Assembly (NCBI GenBank): GCA_027596945.1
Contig: JADGJH010000381.1
Span: forward strand, 1 to 19,837
Reading direction: 5' to 3'
DNA: 19,837 nt
Source of the DNA: Physocladia obscura
Lineage: Eukaryota; Chytridiomycota; Chytridiomycetes; Chytridiales; Chytriomycetaceae
The notes under the pieces were generated by a model. The model ran no database searches, had not been told where the DNA came from, and saw only the letters and a list, made by a program, of their open reading frames with translations. Made by a program: the position numbers and the translations under genes. Each line of letters starts with the position of its first letter. The stretch's first letter is position 1. Below, in pieces: positions 1-9,800 of the stretch.

Positions 1-55
1 TCGCCAAAATCCTCAAAAACCCGTTTTTTTAATTTTTTTAAATTTTTTTTTTAAT

Positions 56-91
<36 letters not shown>

Positions 92-512
92 AAAAAAACC
101 CAAAAAAAAAAAAAAATTGTTTTTTTTTTCTTGTGATCCCGATCTCCACCCTCAATCTCCTATCGCATAGAAACCAGTCCCGCAGTAATCAGTTTTTGTA
201 ATTTATATCGCATTGTCGCGTCGCGTTCTATCTTTGCTCTGACAATTTATTTAGCTATATTTTTCACAAATATTTGTTTCGTCGGTACCTCTCAACACCG
301 TGTTTGCTCGATTTTGCTGTCATCAAAAACTCTTGAATTTTTGGATCTTGAAGAATTGCCTTGAAAAAAAAAAAAGCCAGTCAACAAATATTTAACACAC
401 ACACACACATACGCAGCTGCCCATAACATCCTTTTTTGCGAGGAGAAAAAAAATTGATGAATACTTCATTTTTTTTATATAAATTTTAAATTTTTTTTTT
501 TTTTTTTACAAG
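1..512. repeat. A/T homopolymer-rich stretch with a short CA microsatellite
   Basis: This stretch holds long T and A runs, including A-runs around 62-90 and 104-116, an A run near 364-375 and a 17-base T run near 491-507. A short CA dinucleotide tract lies near 395-409. I see no coding exon I can support before 513. The T run directly before 513 looks like the polypyrimidine tract of a splice acceptor. Long homopolymers are also where assembly errors gather, so exact lengths here should not be trusted. Confidence 0.6.
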
Positions 513-581
513 GGTGGAGGGGCATGGTAAATACACTTTCCCAAACGGAAATGTGTATATTGGAAAATTCAAAGACGGCCA
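513..581 (+). CDS. MORN-repeat exon, partial gene
   Basis: A T-rich tract ending in ACAAG precedes an open stretch whose frame from 514 reads VEGHGKYTFPNGNVYIGKFK followed by Asp-Gly. This is a textbook MORN repeat (GxGxYxxPNGxxYxGxFxDG). MORN repeats form beta-hairpin arrays, found in radial-spoke, junctophilin and PIP5K-type proteins. Only one full repeat is visible; any earlier exons lie upstream or outside the window. A GT at 582-583 would end the exon in phase 2. No downstream acceptor restores a second MORN repeat, so this is either one exon of a longer gene or a decayed copy. The exon call is moderately sure. The gene identity is unknown. Confidence 0.5.
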
Positions 582-623
582 GTTGAGCTTTTTTATTTTT
601 TATTTCTGCATTTTTAGTTTCAC

Positions 624-651
<28 letters not shown>

Positions 652-654
<3 letters not shown>

Positions 655-1254
655 TCTCCACTTGAGAACTTTGATATTGTCGGCTTAGAGTTAGTTCATA
701 TTCTGAAAGGGGTAATCATGCATGTTTAACGTGAAACAACGGTATTACCCCTATTAAGACTTGTTTTAGAACATGGATTGAAAATATTGCTCTCAAGCCG
801 CCAAAAATAAAAATTTTTTGATCGTGTGTTGAATGTTTCATTGAATGTATAGCCAAATGATTCTGCTGCTGGCATCAATCAAATAATGAAAAATAAAGCT
901 GCTGCTAGAGCATACGATTCAAATGTTACCAACTTCCGTAGGTCATTGGTAATATAAACAAAATTTTCACCTTTGACACATGTTGCAAACAGCCACATTT
1001 TCAAAGTATCAAAACCCAAGTTTTCTGCCAACAAAAAAACAAAAAACAAAAAAAAACCAACTACTTGTAGTTTATAGAAATGGCGCTAGTAAGTATAAAG
1101 TGAGAACAATGGCATGTAACTTATTTTTTTATTTTTTTCTATTTCTAAGTTACAAGAATACTTCTATGGATATAGTTTTTATGATCAGATAAAAAAACAT
1201 ATTAATGAGGCAAACAATATTAATGAGGCAATAAATCTACATAAGTCAAGCTAA
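652..1254 (+). CDS. Candidate 3' exons of an unrecognised + strand gene
   Basis: Four stretches flanked by AG and GT join in phase 0: 652-711 (FSPLENFDIVGLELVHILKG), 853-948 (starts PNDSAAGINQIMKNK), 1071-1088 (FIEMAL, before a strong GTAAGT donor) and 1150-1254 (starts LQEYFYGYSFYDQ, ends LHKSS and a TAA stop). All junctions being phase 0 and the peptides looking protein-like support a real gene. I recognise no family. The 18-nt exon is unusually short, and alternative splice sites (GTAGGT at 938, AG at 1083) give other endings. The link to the MORN exon is phase-inconsistent unless an acceptor at 616-617 is used. The gene may therefore be separate, differently spliced, or decayed. Confidence 0.35.
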
Positions 1255-2724
1255 CAACGGTGTCTCTTCTGTCATACGCGTTTCAACTACAGCATCTCCA
1301 TCAATAACTCCACTTCGAATCCGCATTGTCAAAATGCCACTTTTTTGAATTCCAAAAAACGCAACAAGGAAAGCCAACACATCCAACCCCATAACAACAA
1401 AAAATACTGCATTCGGCGCAACTTCTACAGTCGCACGAAAAAACTTGTTCATTAACACAGTCGACATCAACATTGCAATGCTCGAAAACAGCCTGATACC
1501 GCCAAACAGACGCCCTTGCATGCTCACTGGCATCATAATTGACAGCAAAGCTTGCATTGTCGGATCGGCAACTACTTTGATTGATCCAATCATGCTCGCG
1601 GCCCAAAACTGGTTCGCGTTCCGTGCAAAACCGTACCCAGCAACACTTATGATTGCCATGAACAGCGAGAAACGCAAAAGTCGAAGTTCACCAACGAGTT
1701 TGTCGTTGCTGCTATTGCTGCCACCTCGAAAAACTCGTTCTATTAATGGCTGCCCGAGAGTTAAAATTGTTATTCGTTGTATCGCAGTAAACGAAATAAA
1801 TTTCCCGAGATCTAAACTGTCCCAACCAAACGCGATGGCAGGGTAAAATGTGAACATGACTTCGAATGCAGATGCCGAAACAGAAAATATCAGCGAAATT
1901 ATCAAGAGTGAAGCTGAAGTTGTGTGCGAAAACAGGTGCGTAATGACGAAATATGTTGATGAAAGGGATTCTTCGAAGATTTCCTTAACAGTTTTTTCAG
2001 AAGCTGCATAATTATTATTTGCACCGTTAACTTCTAAATGCTCCTCTGTCGGTGTGTTGCCAGTATCAGCGACAGTATGATCCGAGTCGGGAAAAATGAA
2101 ATAAATGTAGAAAGTAAGTAGTATCGAGCAAGCAAACATCAATCCGAAAATGGCAGTAAATCCAGCCGCCTTTGCCACAAATCCACTGAAAACAGGTCCA
2201 ATCGCCATTGTAATTGACATTGCAGTTTCTTTCAGCATAAAGTAACGCGATCGTTCTTCTGCACGAGTTGTTCCCGCAATATATGCAGATGCAGCCATCA
2301 TACTTAGCGGTATTCCACCGCTCAATCCGTTGATAACGCTCACAACTACATACACGTCCAATGGAATTTGCGAGAACATCGCCGTCATGAAAATCGTTGC
2401 CGAAGATATCAATATCGAAATCATGCCAACTTTGAGTGCTGTTTTATGTCCAGTTTTGTCAATGAAGTATCCGATAACTATCATCACAAAGAAGCCGGGA
2501 ATATCTTGGGAGAGACTGAATAGGAGACTCCATGAGGCTGAAACGGATTGGACGTCGGACCGCTTTGCGCAGGCTTCGTAGTCCAAGTCGACGGTTGGTT
2601 CAAGTTGCCGGCAGACTTTTAGGAGCTGAAATTGTTGGAACGGGAATCCCATCATTAGGACAAAGAACAACAAAAATGTGACGGCGATGCCGTGGTACGG
2701 ATGTGGTTTGAGCCATGGATGCAT
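1246..2724 (-). CDS. Major facilitator superfamily (MFS) transporter, single exon
   Basis: This is a 492-residue intronless reading frame with about twelve hydrophobic segments in two groups of six. A polar loop around residues 220-245, rich in Thr, Glu and Asn, separates the halves. After the second segment the motif GYFIDKTGHK (near residues 83-92) matches MFS motif A (GxxxDRxGRR), which gates the fold. The loop after segment one holds two Cys (LKVCRQLEP and YEACAKR). Family knowledge makes it a secondary transporter of a small solute across a membrane. The substrate cannot be read from the sequence. The Gly-Gly and SAYIAGTTRAEERSR stretch recalls the SLC46/tetracycline-resistance-like branch, but only loosely. 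The first Met directly precedes the first membrane segment and no earlier in-frame Met is obvious. It lacks introns, unlike the three large genes to its right, and its 3' end meets a + strand candidate gene. Confidence 0.88.
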   Translation of the reverse strand: MHPWLKPHPYHGIAVTFLLFFVLMMGFPFQQFQLLKVCRQLEPTVDLDYEACAKRSDVQSVSASWSLLFSLSQDIPGFFVMIVIGYFIDKTGHKTALKVGMISILISSATIFMTAMFSQIPLDVYVVVSVINGLSGGIPLSMMAASAYIAGTTRAEERSRYFMLKETAMSITMAIGPVFSGFVAKAAGFTAIFGLMFACSILLTFYIYFIFPDSDHTVADTGNTPTEEHLEVNGANNNYAASEKTVKEIFEESLSSTYFVITHLFSHTTSASLLIISLIFSVSASAFEVMFTFYPAIAFGWDSLDLGKFISFTAIQRITILTLGQPLIERVFRGGSNSSNDKLVGELRLLRFSLFMAIISVAGYGFARNANQFWAASMIGSIKVVADPTMQALLSIMMPVSMQGRLFGGIRLFSSIAMLMSTVLMNKFFRATVEVAPNAVFFVVMGLDVLAFLVAFFGIQKSGILTMRIRSGVIDGDAVVETRMTEETPLLA

Positions 2725-3082
2725 TTTCCGAATTGTTCACTGCCTTCGTGGCAAAAAAATTATTCCGTCTCATTTCAATTTGTCATTATTTGTCATATGT
2801 GGCAAATTCAATAGGGTCAATCAATTTTATAAAAGCTGAATAAGCAAATACAAAACAACATTGACTTTTCCAATCGGTCCAAAAACAGGAAAAACACACG
2901 CAACCAAACATCAAAACAAATATAGGCCGTTGTGCACACATCTAAAAAGTTGTCAAAACAATGCCACAAGCGGCCAATAACCTAGGTCTCATTACTTGTT
3001 GTCATCTTTGTCATCGTGAAAGACATAAGGTATTACAAGATATTTTCAGCTTTAATACATGCTCTGGCAGTATTTTAATAGC
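2725..3082. other. Intergenic, 5' flank of the MFS gene
   Basis: This is AT-rich sequence with ordinary CpG content directly upstream of the MFS start. It must hold that gene's promoter and leader. I see no clear TATA box, splice site or reading frame to annotate. Confidence 0.5.
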
Positions 3083-3711
3083 GGCAGTAGGCATTTGGAC
3101 AAAATTACTGATTATTGTAATATAGTCACTATTTACTTTGTAGGGATCTCTAGGGTCTTACTTGTTAAATCCTACACCTGCAAATTCAGTTCAAACAGTT
3201 GCTTGAGCACATAAATTTAATTTTGGTTCAAAACTTACTGTTTATTTTTCTAAGAATAGAACCTTTGAATAAAATGCTCAAACTTGTGCCTCATTTAAAC
3301 CATTCCCAATAATACTAAATTTCTTCTTATTTGACTTTGTGAGACAAAATTGGAACATTAAATTTCTCTATTCTTTAAAACAAATCCTTTGACAGAAAAT
3401 GGTCCAAGCAAATTTTTTGTCTTAAGGTCTAATAAACAATTTTTATAATCCAATTCAGCACTTCTAATATGTGCATTCAGCTTGTCTATTATATATTTAT
3501 TCTTCTAAATCTAACACAAGGAGACTTGTCAAGTAAATTTTTCTTTTTCTCTTTAATGACCCCTACCAACTATACAAGCTCCATGCCTGTTTCCTTTCTG
3601 ATTTTATTTTCATGGTTTCTCAATAAAGTTGGTATTTGGGGTGCCTTGGCAACATCCCTGTCTGCCTGTGTTTTGCCCAACTCTTTGTCTTTAACAACTC
3701 AACCCAGCCTT

Positions 3712-3999
3712 TTGAACAAAATTGACAATGGAATTTTTTTAATTTCAAATGACAGAAATGAAAATTTTGTTTGTCTTGCAACCAACAACAAGACTTTGAA
3801 TGAATTGAATTGAATAAAGATATTTATTATTACATAGTGATAACTTATGCAAACACCTCCTGCCATTCTCCCATTCATCAAAAAGCACAATCCATGCATT
3901 GTAATGTATCCTTTACAATGACCAATCAACACTATATGTACATATATGTGATTTAAATTGTAAATGAAAGTAATGTATTGAAGCAAATGAGAATTCAGT
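3712..3999 (+). repeat. Left arm of a large inverted repeat
   Basis: This segment matches the reverse complement of about 4774-5094. Shared blocks include ACAAAATTGA near the outer end, GTCTTGCAACCAACAACAA, a long block around AAAGATATTTATTATTACAT that continues to CACCTCCTGCCATT, and TTTACAATGA with CAATCAACACTA. The inner end ends near GAATTCAGT. Differences are mostly transitions plus small indels, including about a 10-base gap near the inner end. The arm is roughly 290 bp. It may be one terminal arm of a fold-back element or one of two oppositely inserted copies of an interspersed repeat. Confidence 0.8.
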
Positions 4000-4389
4000 G
4001 TTCTTATAAATCTAACTAGTGTTTATTTCCTTTACTTTCCCATTTTATTTCTTCCTACTGTACTTCTGGCAGTTTTAGGCTTTGTTCTTTGTATGCTTAT
4101 AGTGTTAGTGGAATTCTGGTGCCTCCCTGTGGGGAGAGCTTGGACTGCTTGCTGTGGCTGGTTCTTATGGGCTGTGGTTTGAATAATCTGTTTCACTTGT
4201 TTTATTTTGCAGAGGATTTATCTCACCAGTTTAGTTTCTCAATCTATCCAGCAGGTATTTTGTGGTTTTTCCACATTTGTGTCCAGTTTCCTGTCAGCAT
4301 ATGTTGATGCACACAATAAATACTCTAAATATACTTAACAATGTAATTTATTTTGCTTACCAACACATAATATAAGCATTTTTGTGTGC

Positions 4390-4497
4390 CCTGATGTTTG
4401 TGAGCAAAATACTTTATTAAGATGCATACACAAGAATGGAAAAATAGAAATAAAATGGTGATAAGAATAAATAGTACCTGATGTTTGTGAGCAAAAT
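4390..4497 (+). repeat. Short direct repeat pair in the spacer
   Basis: A 21-base word beginning CCTGATGTTTGTG occurs exactly at 4390-4410 and again at 4477-4497. It lies inside the spacer of the inverted repeat. It could be a small duplication or a footprint left by an insertion and excision. No function can be assigned. Confidence 0.6.
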
Positions 4498-4773
4498 GCT
4501 AAGCACAAACACCAGTGAAGATCTCTATTTTTGTGACAGCAAGACCTGGAGATCTCCAAAATTTATGAAGAAAAGCCACATTCACTATCTCTAAATTGCT
4601 GATGTGTCAGAGATCCCAGGTGCTGTTTGTAATGGACTTAATAAAGTCCACACATAACTTTGGCACAAAATGGCACACAAAGACATATAATAAGATTCAT
4701 TTTAGTGCACCCTAACATCCCAAAGTTTTTTTCTCAACATATTTTCACTCATAGAGCATCAATAATATAATAT

Positions 4774-5094
4774 AATGAATTTTCATTTTGCTTCATTACA
4801 TAACCTTCATTTATCAGAAAATACAATTCAAATTACATACATACACATGTAGTGTTGATTGATCATTGTAAAGGATGCTTTAAAATGGATGAATTGTGCT
4901 TTTGGATGAATGGGATAATGGCAGGAGGTGTCTGCATAAGTTATCACTATGTAATAATAAATATCTTTATTCACATAAAAAGCCTTTCATTTTTAATTCA
5001 ATTGATTCAACAGGTTGTTGTTGGTTGCAAGACAAATGACTTTTCTTTCTTTTCATTTTGAAATTAAAGAAATTACATTTTCAATTTTGTTCAA
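4774..5094 (-). repeat. Right arm of the large inverted repeat
   Basis: This is the inverted partner of 3712-3999, separated from it by about 775 bp. The best-conserved stretch, around 4912-4976, matches the left arm with only a few substitutions. The spacer carries no transposase-like frame, so if this is a mobile element it is non-autonomous or a remnant. I could not define target-site duplications at the outer ends with confidence. Confidence 0.8.
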
Positions 5095-5357
5095 TTGACA
5101 AATGAAAATAAAGAGACCATTGAAAATGAAGAACTTAGAAATACCTTTAGAAAACTACCACATTATCTGATTGATGTGATTTTTTCTATTTTTTAAAGGG
5201 AAAATGCCAAAGCAGTGGTAAATGCACTATAAATAGTGAAACCCACAGCAGCATAACAAAATCATCTAGAAATTATTAACTTGTAGTTCTGACAATTCAA
5301 CATTTGAAATCTCAAAGATATTGGATTGAATATGCAGAACCACCTTGAAGTTGATCA

Positions 5358-6604
5358 CGGAATTACTAACACTTGAGAAAAGAATCTCAAGAACAACCTT
5401 GCCTTAATCAAACATACATTGAAACTTGTACAAAAACTGTCGGAAGTTAACCAATTCTAATGGATAAGCTGCTGTTCACTAGAGTTGCTAACAATTTGAT
5501 CTCATATGATACCATACTTTGATAATGACTGGTGATCAATTTCTTTGACCAACTCCAACATTGAGGGGAATGTGGTTGACATAAACGGTTTTTTTAGTTT
5601 AGATTTGTTTTGGTTGTTACTTTGTAGTTTCTTGTCACAATTCTTGTTGTTGTATTTTGACCTTTCATTTGTATTCTCACAGGAGTCAGGTTTGTCCAAG
5701 GTTTCCAAGTATATACACTGGAATCTAGATAAATCTGGTTGCAATTTGGTTTTTTTGTTTTTGGCATGATTGCTGTTGTAATTATCACTGTTGCTAAACT
5801 TGTTCTTGAAACAGGATCATTATTGTAGTGGGTGTTGCAGTAGTATCTTCATAGAAAGTTGACAAAAATTGCATATTCTAAAGACTCAAACTAAAGTGAA
5901 CAATAAATTGACACCACTAGATGACCAATGAAATGAGCTGGCTGACCATCCAATAAATTTTGACAACAATTTGACAAATCGTTCAAGGTTTCTGTGCCAA
6001 TTGAAGTGCAATGGTGGCATCAATGCTAATTGGATGAGCATCTGATTTGTCGCTTTAGTAACTTTTTACCCAGCAAAATATTTCATCAGATCAAAAAAAT
6101 TTGTCACTTTAACATTTCAAAATTTGATCAAGCACAAAAACAAAACAAACAATCCAAGTAAAAAAAATATCTACATAATTTTTTATTTTTTATTTTTTAC
6201 TTTCTATGCTTTTTTAAATTACTCCAAAAAACAGTAACATGAAATAAAAACTGGTATAGTGATATCTCAAAACAGATTAATGTGTAGATTTTTAGGCTGC
6301 AATATGGAATGCTGCTCTTCAGGAAACATTCATTACTTTTTGAAAGAGTTTTTGCTTCCTTTCTTTATCCCATATTCAATAAATTACCATTGAATTGAAG
6401 CATTCGTAAGAAAATTTTGAGGCATGTCTGTATTTACGATTGACCTCACAAACACATACCTTCATCACCATCACTTTTTCCCCATCTCTTCCGCCACCTT
6501 CACCACATCAATTCGGGTTGCATTACCGAACATCCCATATGAGTTTCGCTATCCCAAAATGCCTCTACCGCCATAAGTAGCCAGCAAAACATGGAACGGA
6601 AAAA
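5358..6604. other. Intergenic stretch, mostly CpG-poor
   Basis: CpG remains rare up to about 6480 (I count seven between 5358 and 6480), then becomes normal from about 6490. The open frames here on both strands are short, low in complexity and resemble nothing I know. The right end, from about 6480, probably falls in or near the 3' transcribed region of the ataxin-2 gene. A 50-codon frame at 6424-6576 (+) is discussed in the findings but not called as a gene. Confidence 0.5.
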
Positions 6605-6790
6605 AGAACAGAAAAGAAACAAAAACAAAACAAAAACAAAAACCAAAAACAAAAACCAAAAATAAAAAAATAAAATAAAAAAAACAACAATTGTGACTCA
6701 ATAAGGAAAAAAAAAGTTAAGAAAAGAAGAAATAAGGAAGGAAGGAGAAAACAAACGAAAAGAATAAGAAAGAAAAGGGATTGAACTCAA
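6605..6790 (-). repeat. Low-complexity A/C then A/G tract downstream of ataxin-2
   Basis: On the + strand, 6605-6690 is built of AAAAC-like units and 6700-6790 is almost pure A and G. Read in the direction of the ataxin-2 gene, it is a pyrimidine- and GU-rich stretch starting directly after the stop codon. It is therefore likely 3' UTR. I see no unambiguous polyadenylation signal that fixes the transcript end. Confidence 0.55.
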
Positions 6791-6802
6791 CAAAATATTA
6801 AA

Positions 6803-9800
6803 CTATGCTTGATGCTGCTCTCCGATATCATCCACCTCATCCGCTTCCAAATCCTCCTCAATCAGCTCACCGTCACCTTCAAAATCTGCCTCACCACTAT
6901 TTTCCTCATCTTCTTCTCCACTATTTTGTTCATCTACCAGATCTTGCTGCAAAATTTGCTGTGGTTGCTGGTGTTGCGGTGGCTGACCATGAATAACCAT
7001 TATTCCTGAATGCGGTCCTCCTGGTACCATCATTTGTTGCATTTCTATAGATACATTAATGTTATTTTTTTTCTGTTTTTTCCATTCATTCCATTACAAA
7101 ATTAAAACAAAAACAACTAACCCATATGCATTGCTGCTGGATCTCCCATCCATGGCTGCATTATAATCCCCGGATGCCCAGGATAAAATCCTTGTGGTGG
7201 AACATGTGGATGTGGCGAATATCCCATCATTGCAGCTTGATACATTTGTTGCTGTTGTTGTTGCTGCTGTTCGGGTGACAATTGCGCTAGGAATGGCGGT
7301 CTGCTTTGTGGCGAGCCATATATTTGCTGAGGTAGTGGTGGGGGAACACTGTTACCACCACTTGGACTTGCTTGTAACTGAGCCGAGCCGCTTGTAGGTG
7401 TTGGTGGTCCATCGCTTTTATTTCCCGAAGGATTCGAATGCTGTCCAGATTGTTGCTGCTGTGGACGGTAAATTGCAACACCTGGAGGTGGCGGCATTGG
7501 AGCAATCATTTGTGGAATCATCGCTCCTGGCGGGAGAGGGTATGGCATCATGTACTGAACTCCGTTCGGACCCATAATCATTTGAGGAATGAACCCAGGC
7601 CGTGGCATCATTGGCTTTTGTTATATATATTTTTGGCGTTTTTAATATGGTTGAAATATCAATATGAAATATTTAAGCTCACTCTATACGGCCCAGGATA
7701 AGGCGCCCCAGGAATTTGGTAATAGTATGTTGCTTGCGATGGATCAACTGGTGGACCAGGATAACTGCCATCTTCATAAGATGGCCCATTATACGCAGCG
7801 CGATATTGTGGCTGTTGTTGTTGCTGTTGTTGCTGCTGTTGGGGATAATATCCTAAAGCAATAGGTAAGAAACCGAATCTTGAATTCTCAATAATGGGAC
7901 AAAATAGTTCTGAATAATGTGATAAAATTACCGTTTTTCTGATAGTTTTTGCCATATCCGCCAGAATTATTTCGAATTTGAGCTTTGGGTGCACTGCCAA
8001 TAGATCCAGAACGTTGCTGCAATATATTTCAGTCAAAAATAAAAAATAATTAAAATAAACAACTTTTTCTTGAGCTGGTAGTGAACCGCTTTGGCTTCCA
8101 GGAGAGCTGCTGCCAAATGATGGTGTGAATTCAACCGCCGATAAATTAAACTTAAATTTTGACTTTTCCTTGTCGCCTCCTCCCCCTTGTTGTTCTAAAC
8201 CAGTTCCAGCAACTGTCATTGAGGATGTTACAGAAGAGACTGTGTTGGACGCTCCTACAGTTAGTGATAACTTGCCAGCAGGTGCAATCTCAGAAGAAGA
8301 ACGCTCATTTGAATAGGATGCTGGCCTAGCCAACATTTGTTTTCCATCACTCGAGGCAACGCGGGGACTAGTGTCTTGCGAAATAGAAAAGTCTTCTGTG
8401 GGACCTTTTTTAATTATTTCTTTCAAAGAGGGCGGGAATGGCATAGGAACTTTGAAAGACGTGCTGAACGCTTTCAATTCACTAATCATTTCGGGCTTTG
8501 GCTTCGTCATTGCATCTCGCAAAGGTCTTTTGATTTGCTTTCGTTCTCTTTCGGCGAACATTTGGAATTTATGGAAAGTATCACCAACGGGATCACGGAG
8601 CTGATTTGACAGTGAGCCATGTTCCTATTTTGTATAAATATGAGAAAAAATTTTTTATCTTCGAAAAATACTCACAGCTGCTGACACTTTGACAGTGTTC
8701 GGTAGTTTATTCAACAATTCATCCTTTCGATCAAAGCCGAATTTAATCTGAGCCGAATTTCCGATATTTTCATTCTTTGTAGAAGCATTAGTCACAGAAT
8801 TGGTGACAGCTGGTTTTTGATTCTGCTGGTTGTTTGGAGATTTTGAACGTTTCTTCGCATCAACAGATTCAGGCTCAGCACTCGAAGTAACAGTTGTCGC
8901 CTTTACGACAATAATTTCGGCAGTTCTGCTTGCTGCTGAATTATTCGCCAGGACAGCAACAATATCAGGCTTTAATTTTACAGACCCAGAAATAGGCAAG
9001 GCGTTACGATTTCGTGCAGCCGGGGGAACATAAGTAGTTTCGGTTTTGTCCAACGGCTTTCTCAGTACTGAAGAGTATTTATCCTCTTCGTTTACGCCAT
9101 CTTCGTGGACAATTATATTTCGTTCTTCGAGTAAATGGATGTTGTCAGTCTGTGTTGCGTAAAGTGATTAGCTTCAAGTTATTTTCTATAAATCCAAAAC
9201 CTTTCCAAATTCACTCTCCATTTCTTTCGCAATTCGAATCGCATCAGCCTCCTTTTTTCTAAATTGTGGATCACTTTTGTCGATGACAGTTGTGTAAATT
9301 TCTTCCTGAAAGTCAGTTTCAACTCCAAACAATTTTTTGTTTGTGGCGAATTGATCCCATTTTTCGCCAGTGCCCGCAAGCCCGCCAGCACCATTTAATC
9401 CGTGTGCTTCAATTGATTGGGTTTTATCGACTTCGTCAGTGGACCACTGTACAAGGTCGCGCTCACGACCAAATTCGCCGATACGTGATCCAATTGCCGA
9501 GTCAGTTTGGAACCCTCCTTTGTAATAATAATAAAAAAAGAAAAATTAGAAAATATGTGAAATAATGGTTTAATGACGCGTGATAAGAACCTTTATTAAC
9601 AGGAGTCGCATTTGTATTATCAACCAGAATGCTTTGATCAATTTCAAGATTCGCGACTGAAAGCGCTACGAGATCTTTGGGCATTATGATAAGAGATTCA
9701 ATAAAATCGGACGAAGGTTTTCCTTCGACAATCAAACGAGCCATAGACAAAACGACCCCCAGATCAGTGGGCATGGTTGCCGTGTGCAGGATACCTTCAT

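Larger units (their letters stand above)
3083..5357. other. CpG-free repeat island
   Basis: Reading line by line, I find no CG dinucleotide between the CG at 3081-3082 and the one at 5358-5359. By base composition, dozens would be expected. CA and TG are abundant, as expected after deamination of methylated CpG. The island holds the inverted-repeat pair and a short direct repeat listed separately. No open frame in it resembles a known protein. Neighbouring genes are rich in CpG, so the depletion is local. I read it as an old transposon or repeat that was methylated and decayed. Confidence 0.7.

Noticed and set aside
1..120. Long A/T runs as a possible retroposon poly(A) tail or telomeric tract
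   Set aside because: No adjoining element body, no target-site duplication seen and no telomere repeat unit; better treated as simple sequence or assembly uncertainty.
3218..3236. A word AATTTTGGTTCAAAACTT shared in inverted form with about 13838-13857
   Set aside because: One short AT-rich match without flanking similarity, plausible by chance and through intron low complexity.
3469..3813. A 114-codon + strand frame in the repeat island
   Set aside because: Hydrophobic, low-complexity peptide with no family resemblance, running into the inverted-repeat arm inside a CpG-free region; likely chance.
5502..5788. Overlapping frames on both strands (80, 74 and 64 codons)
   Set aside because: Mutually antisense, AT-rich and without motifs; no splice or start context favours any of them.
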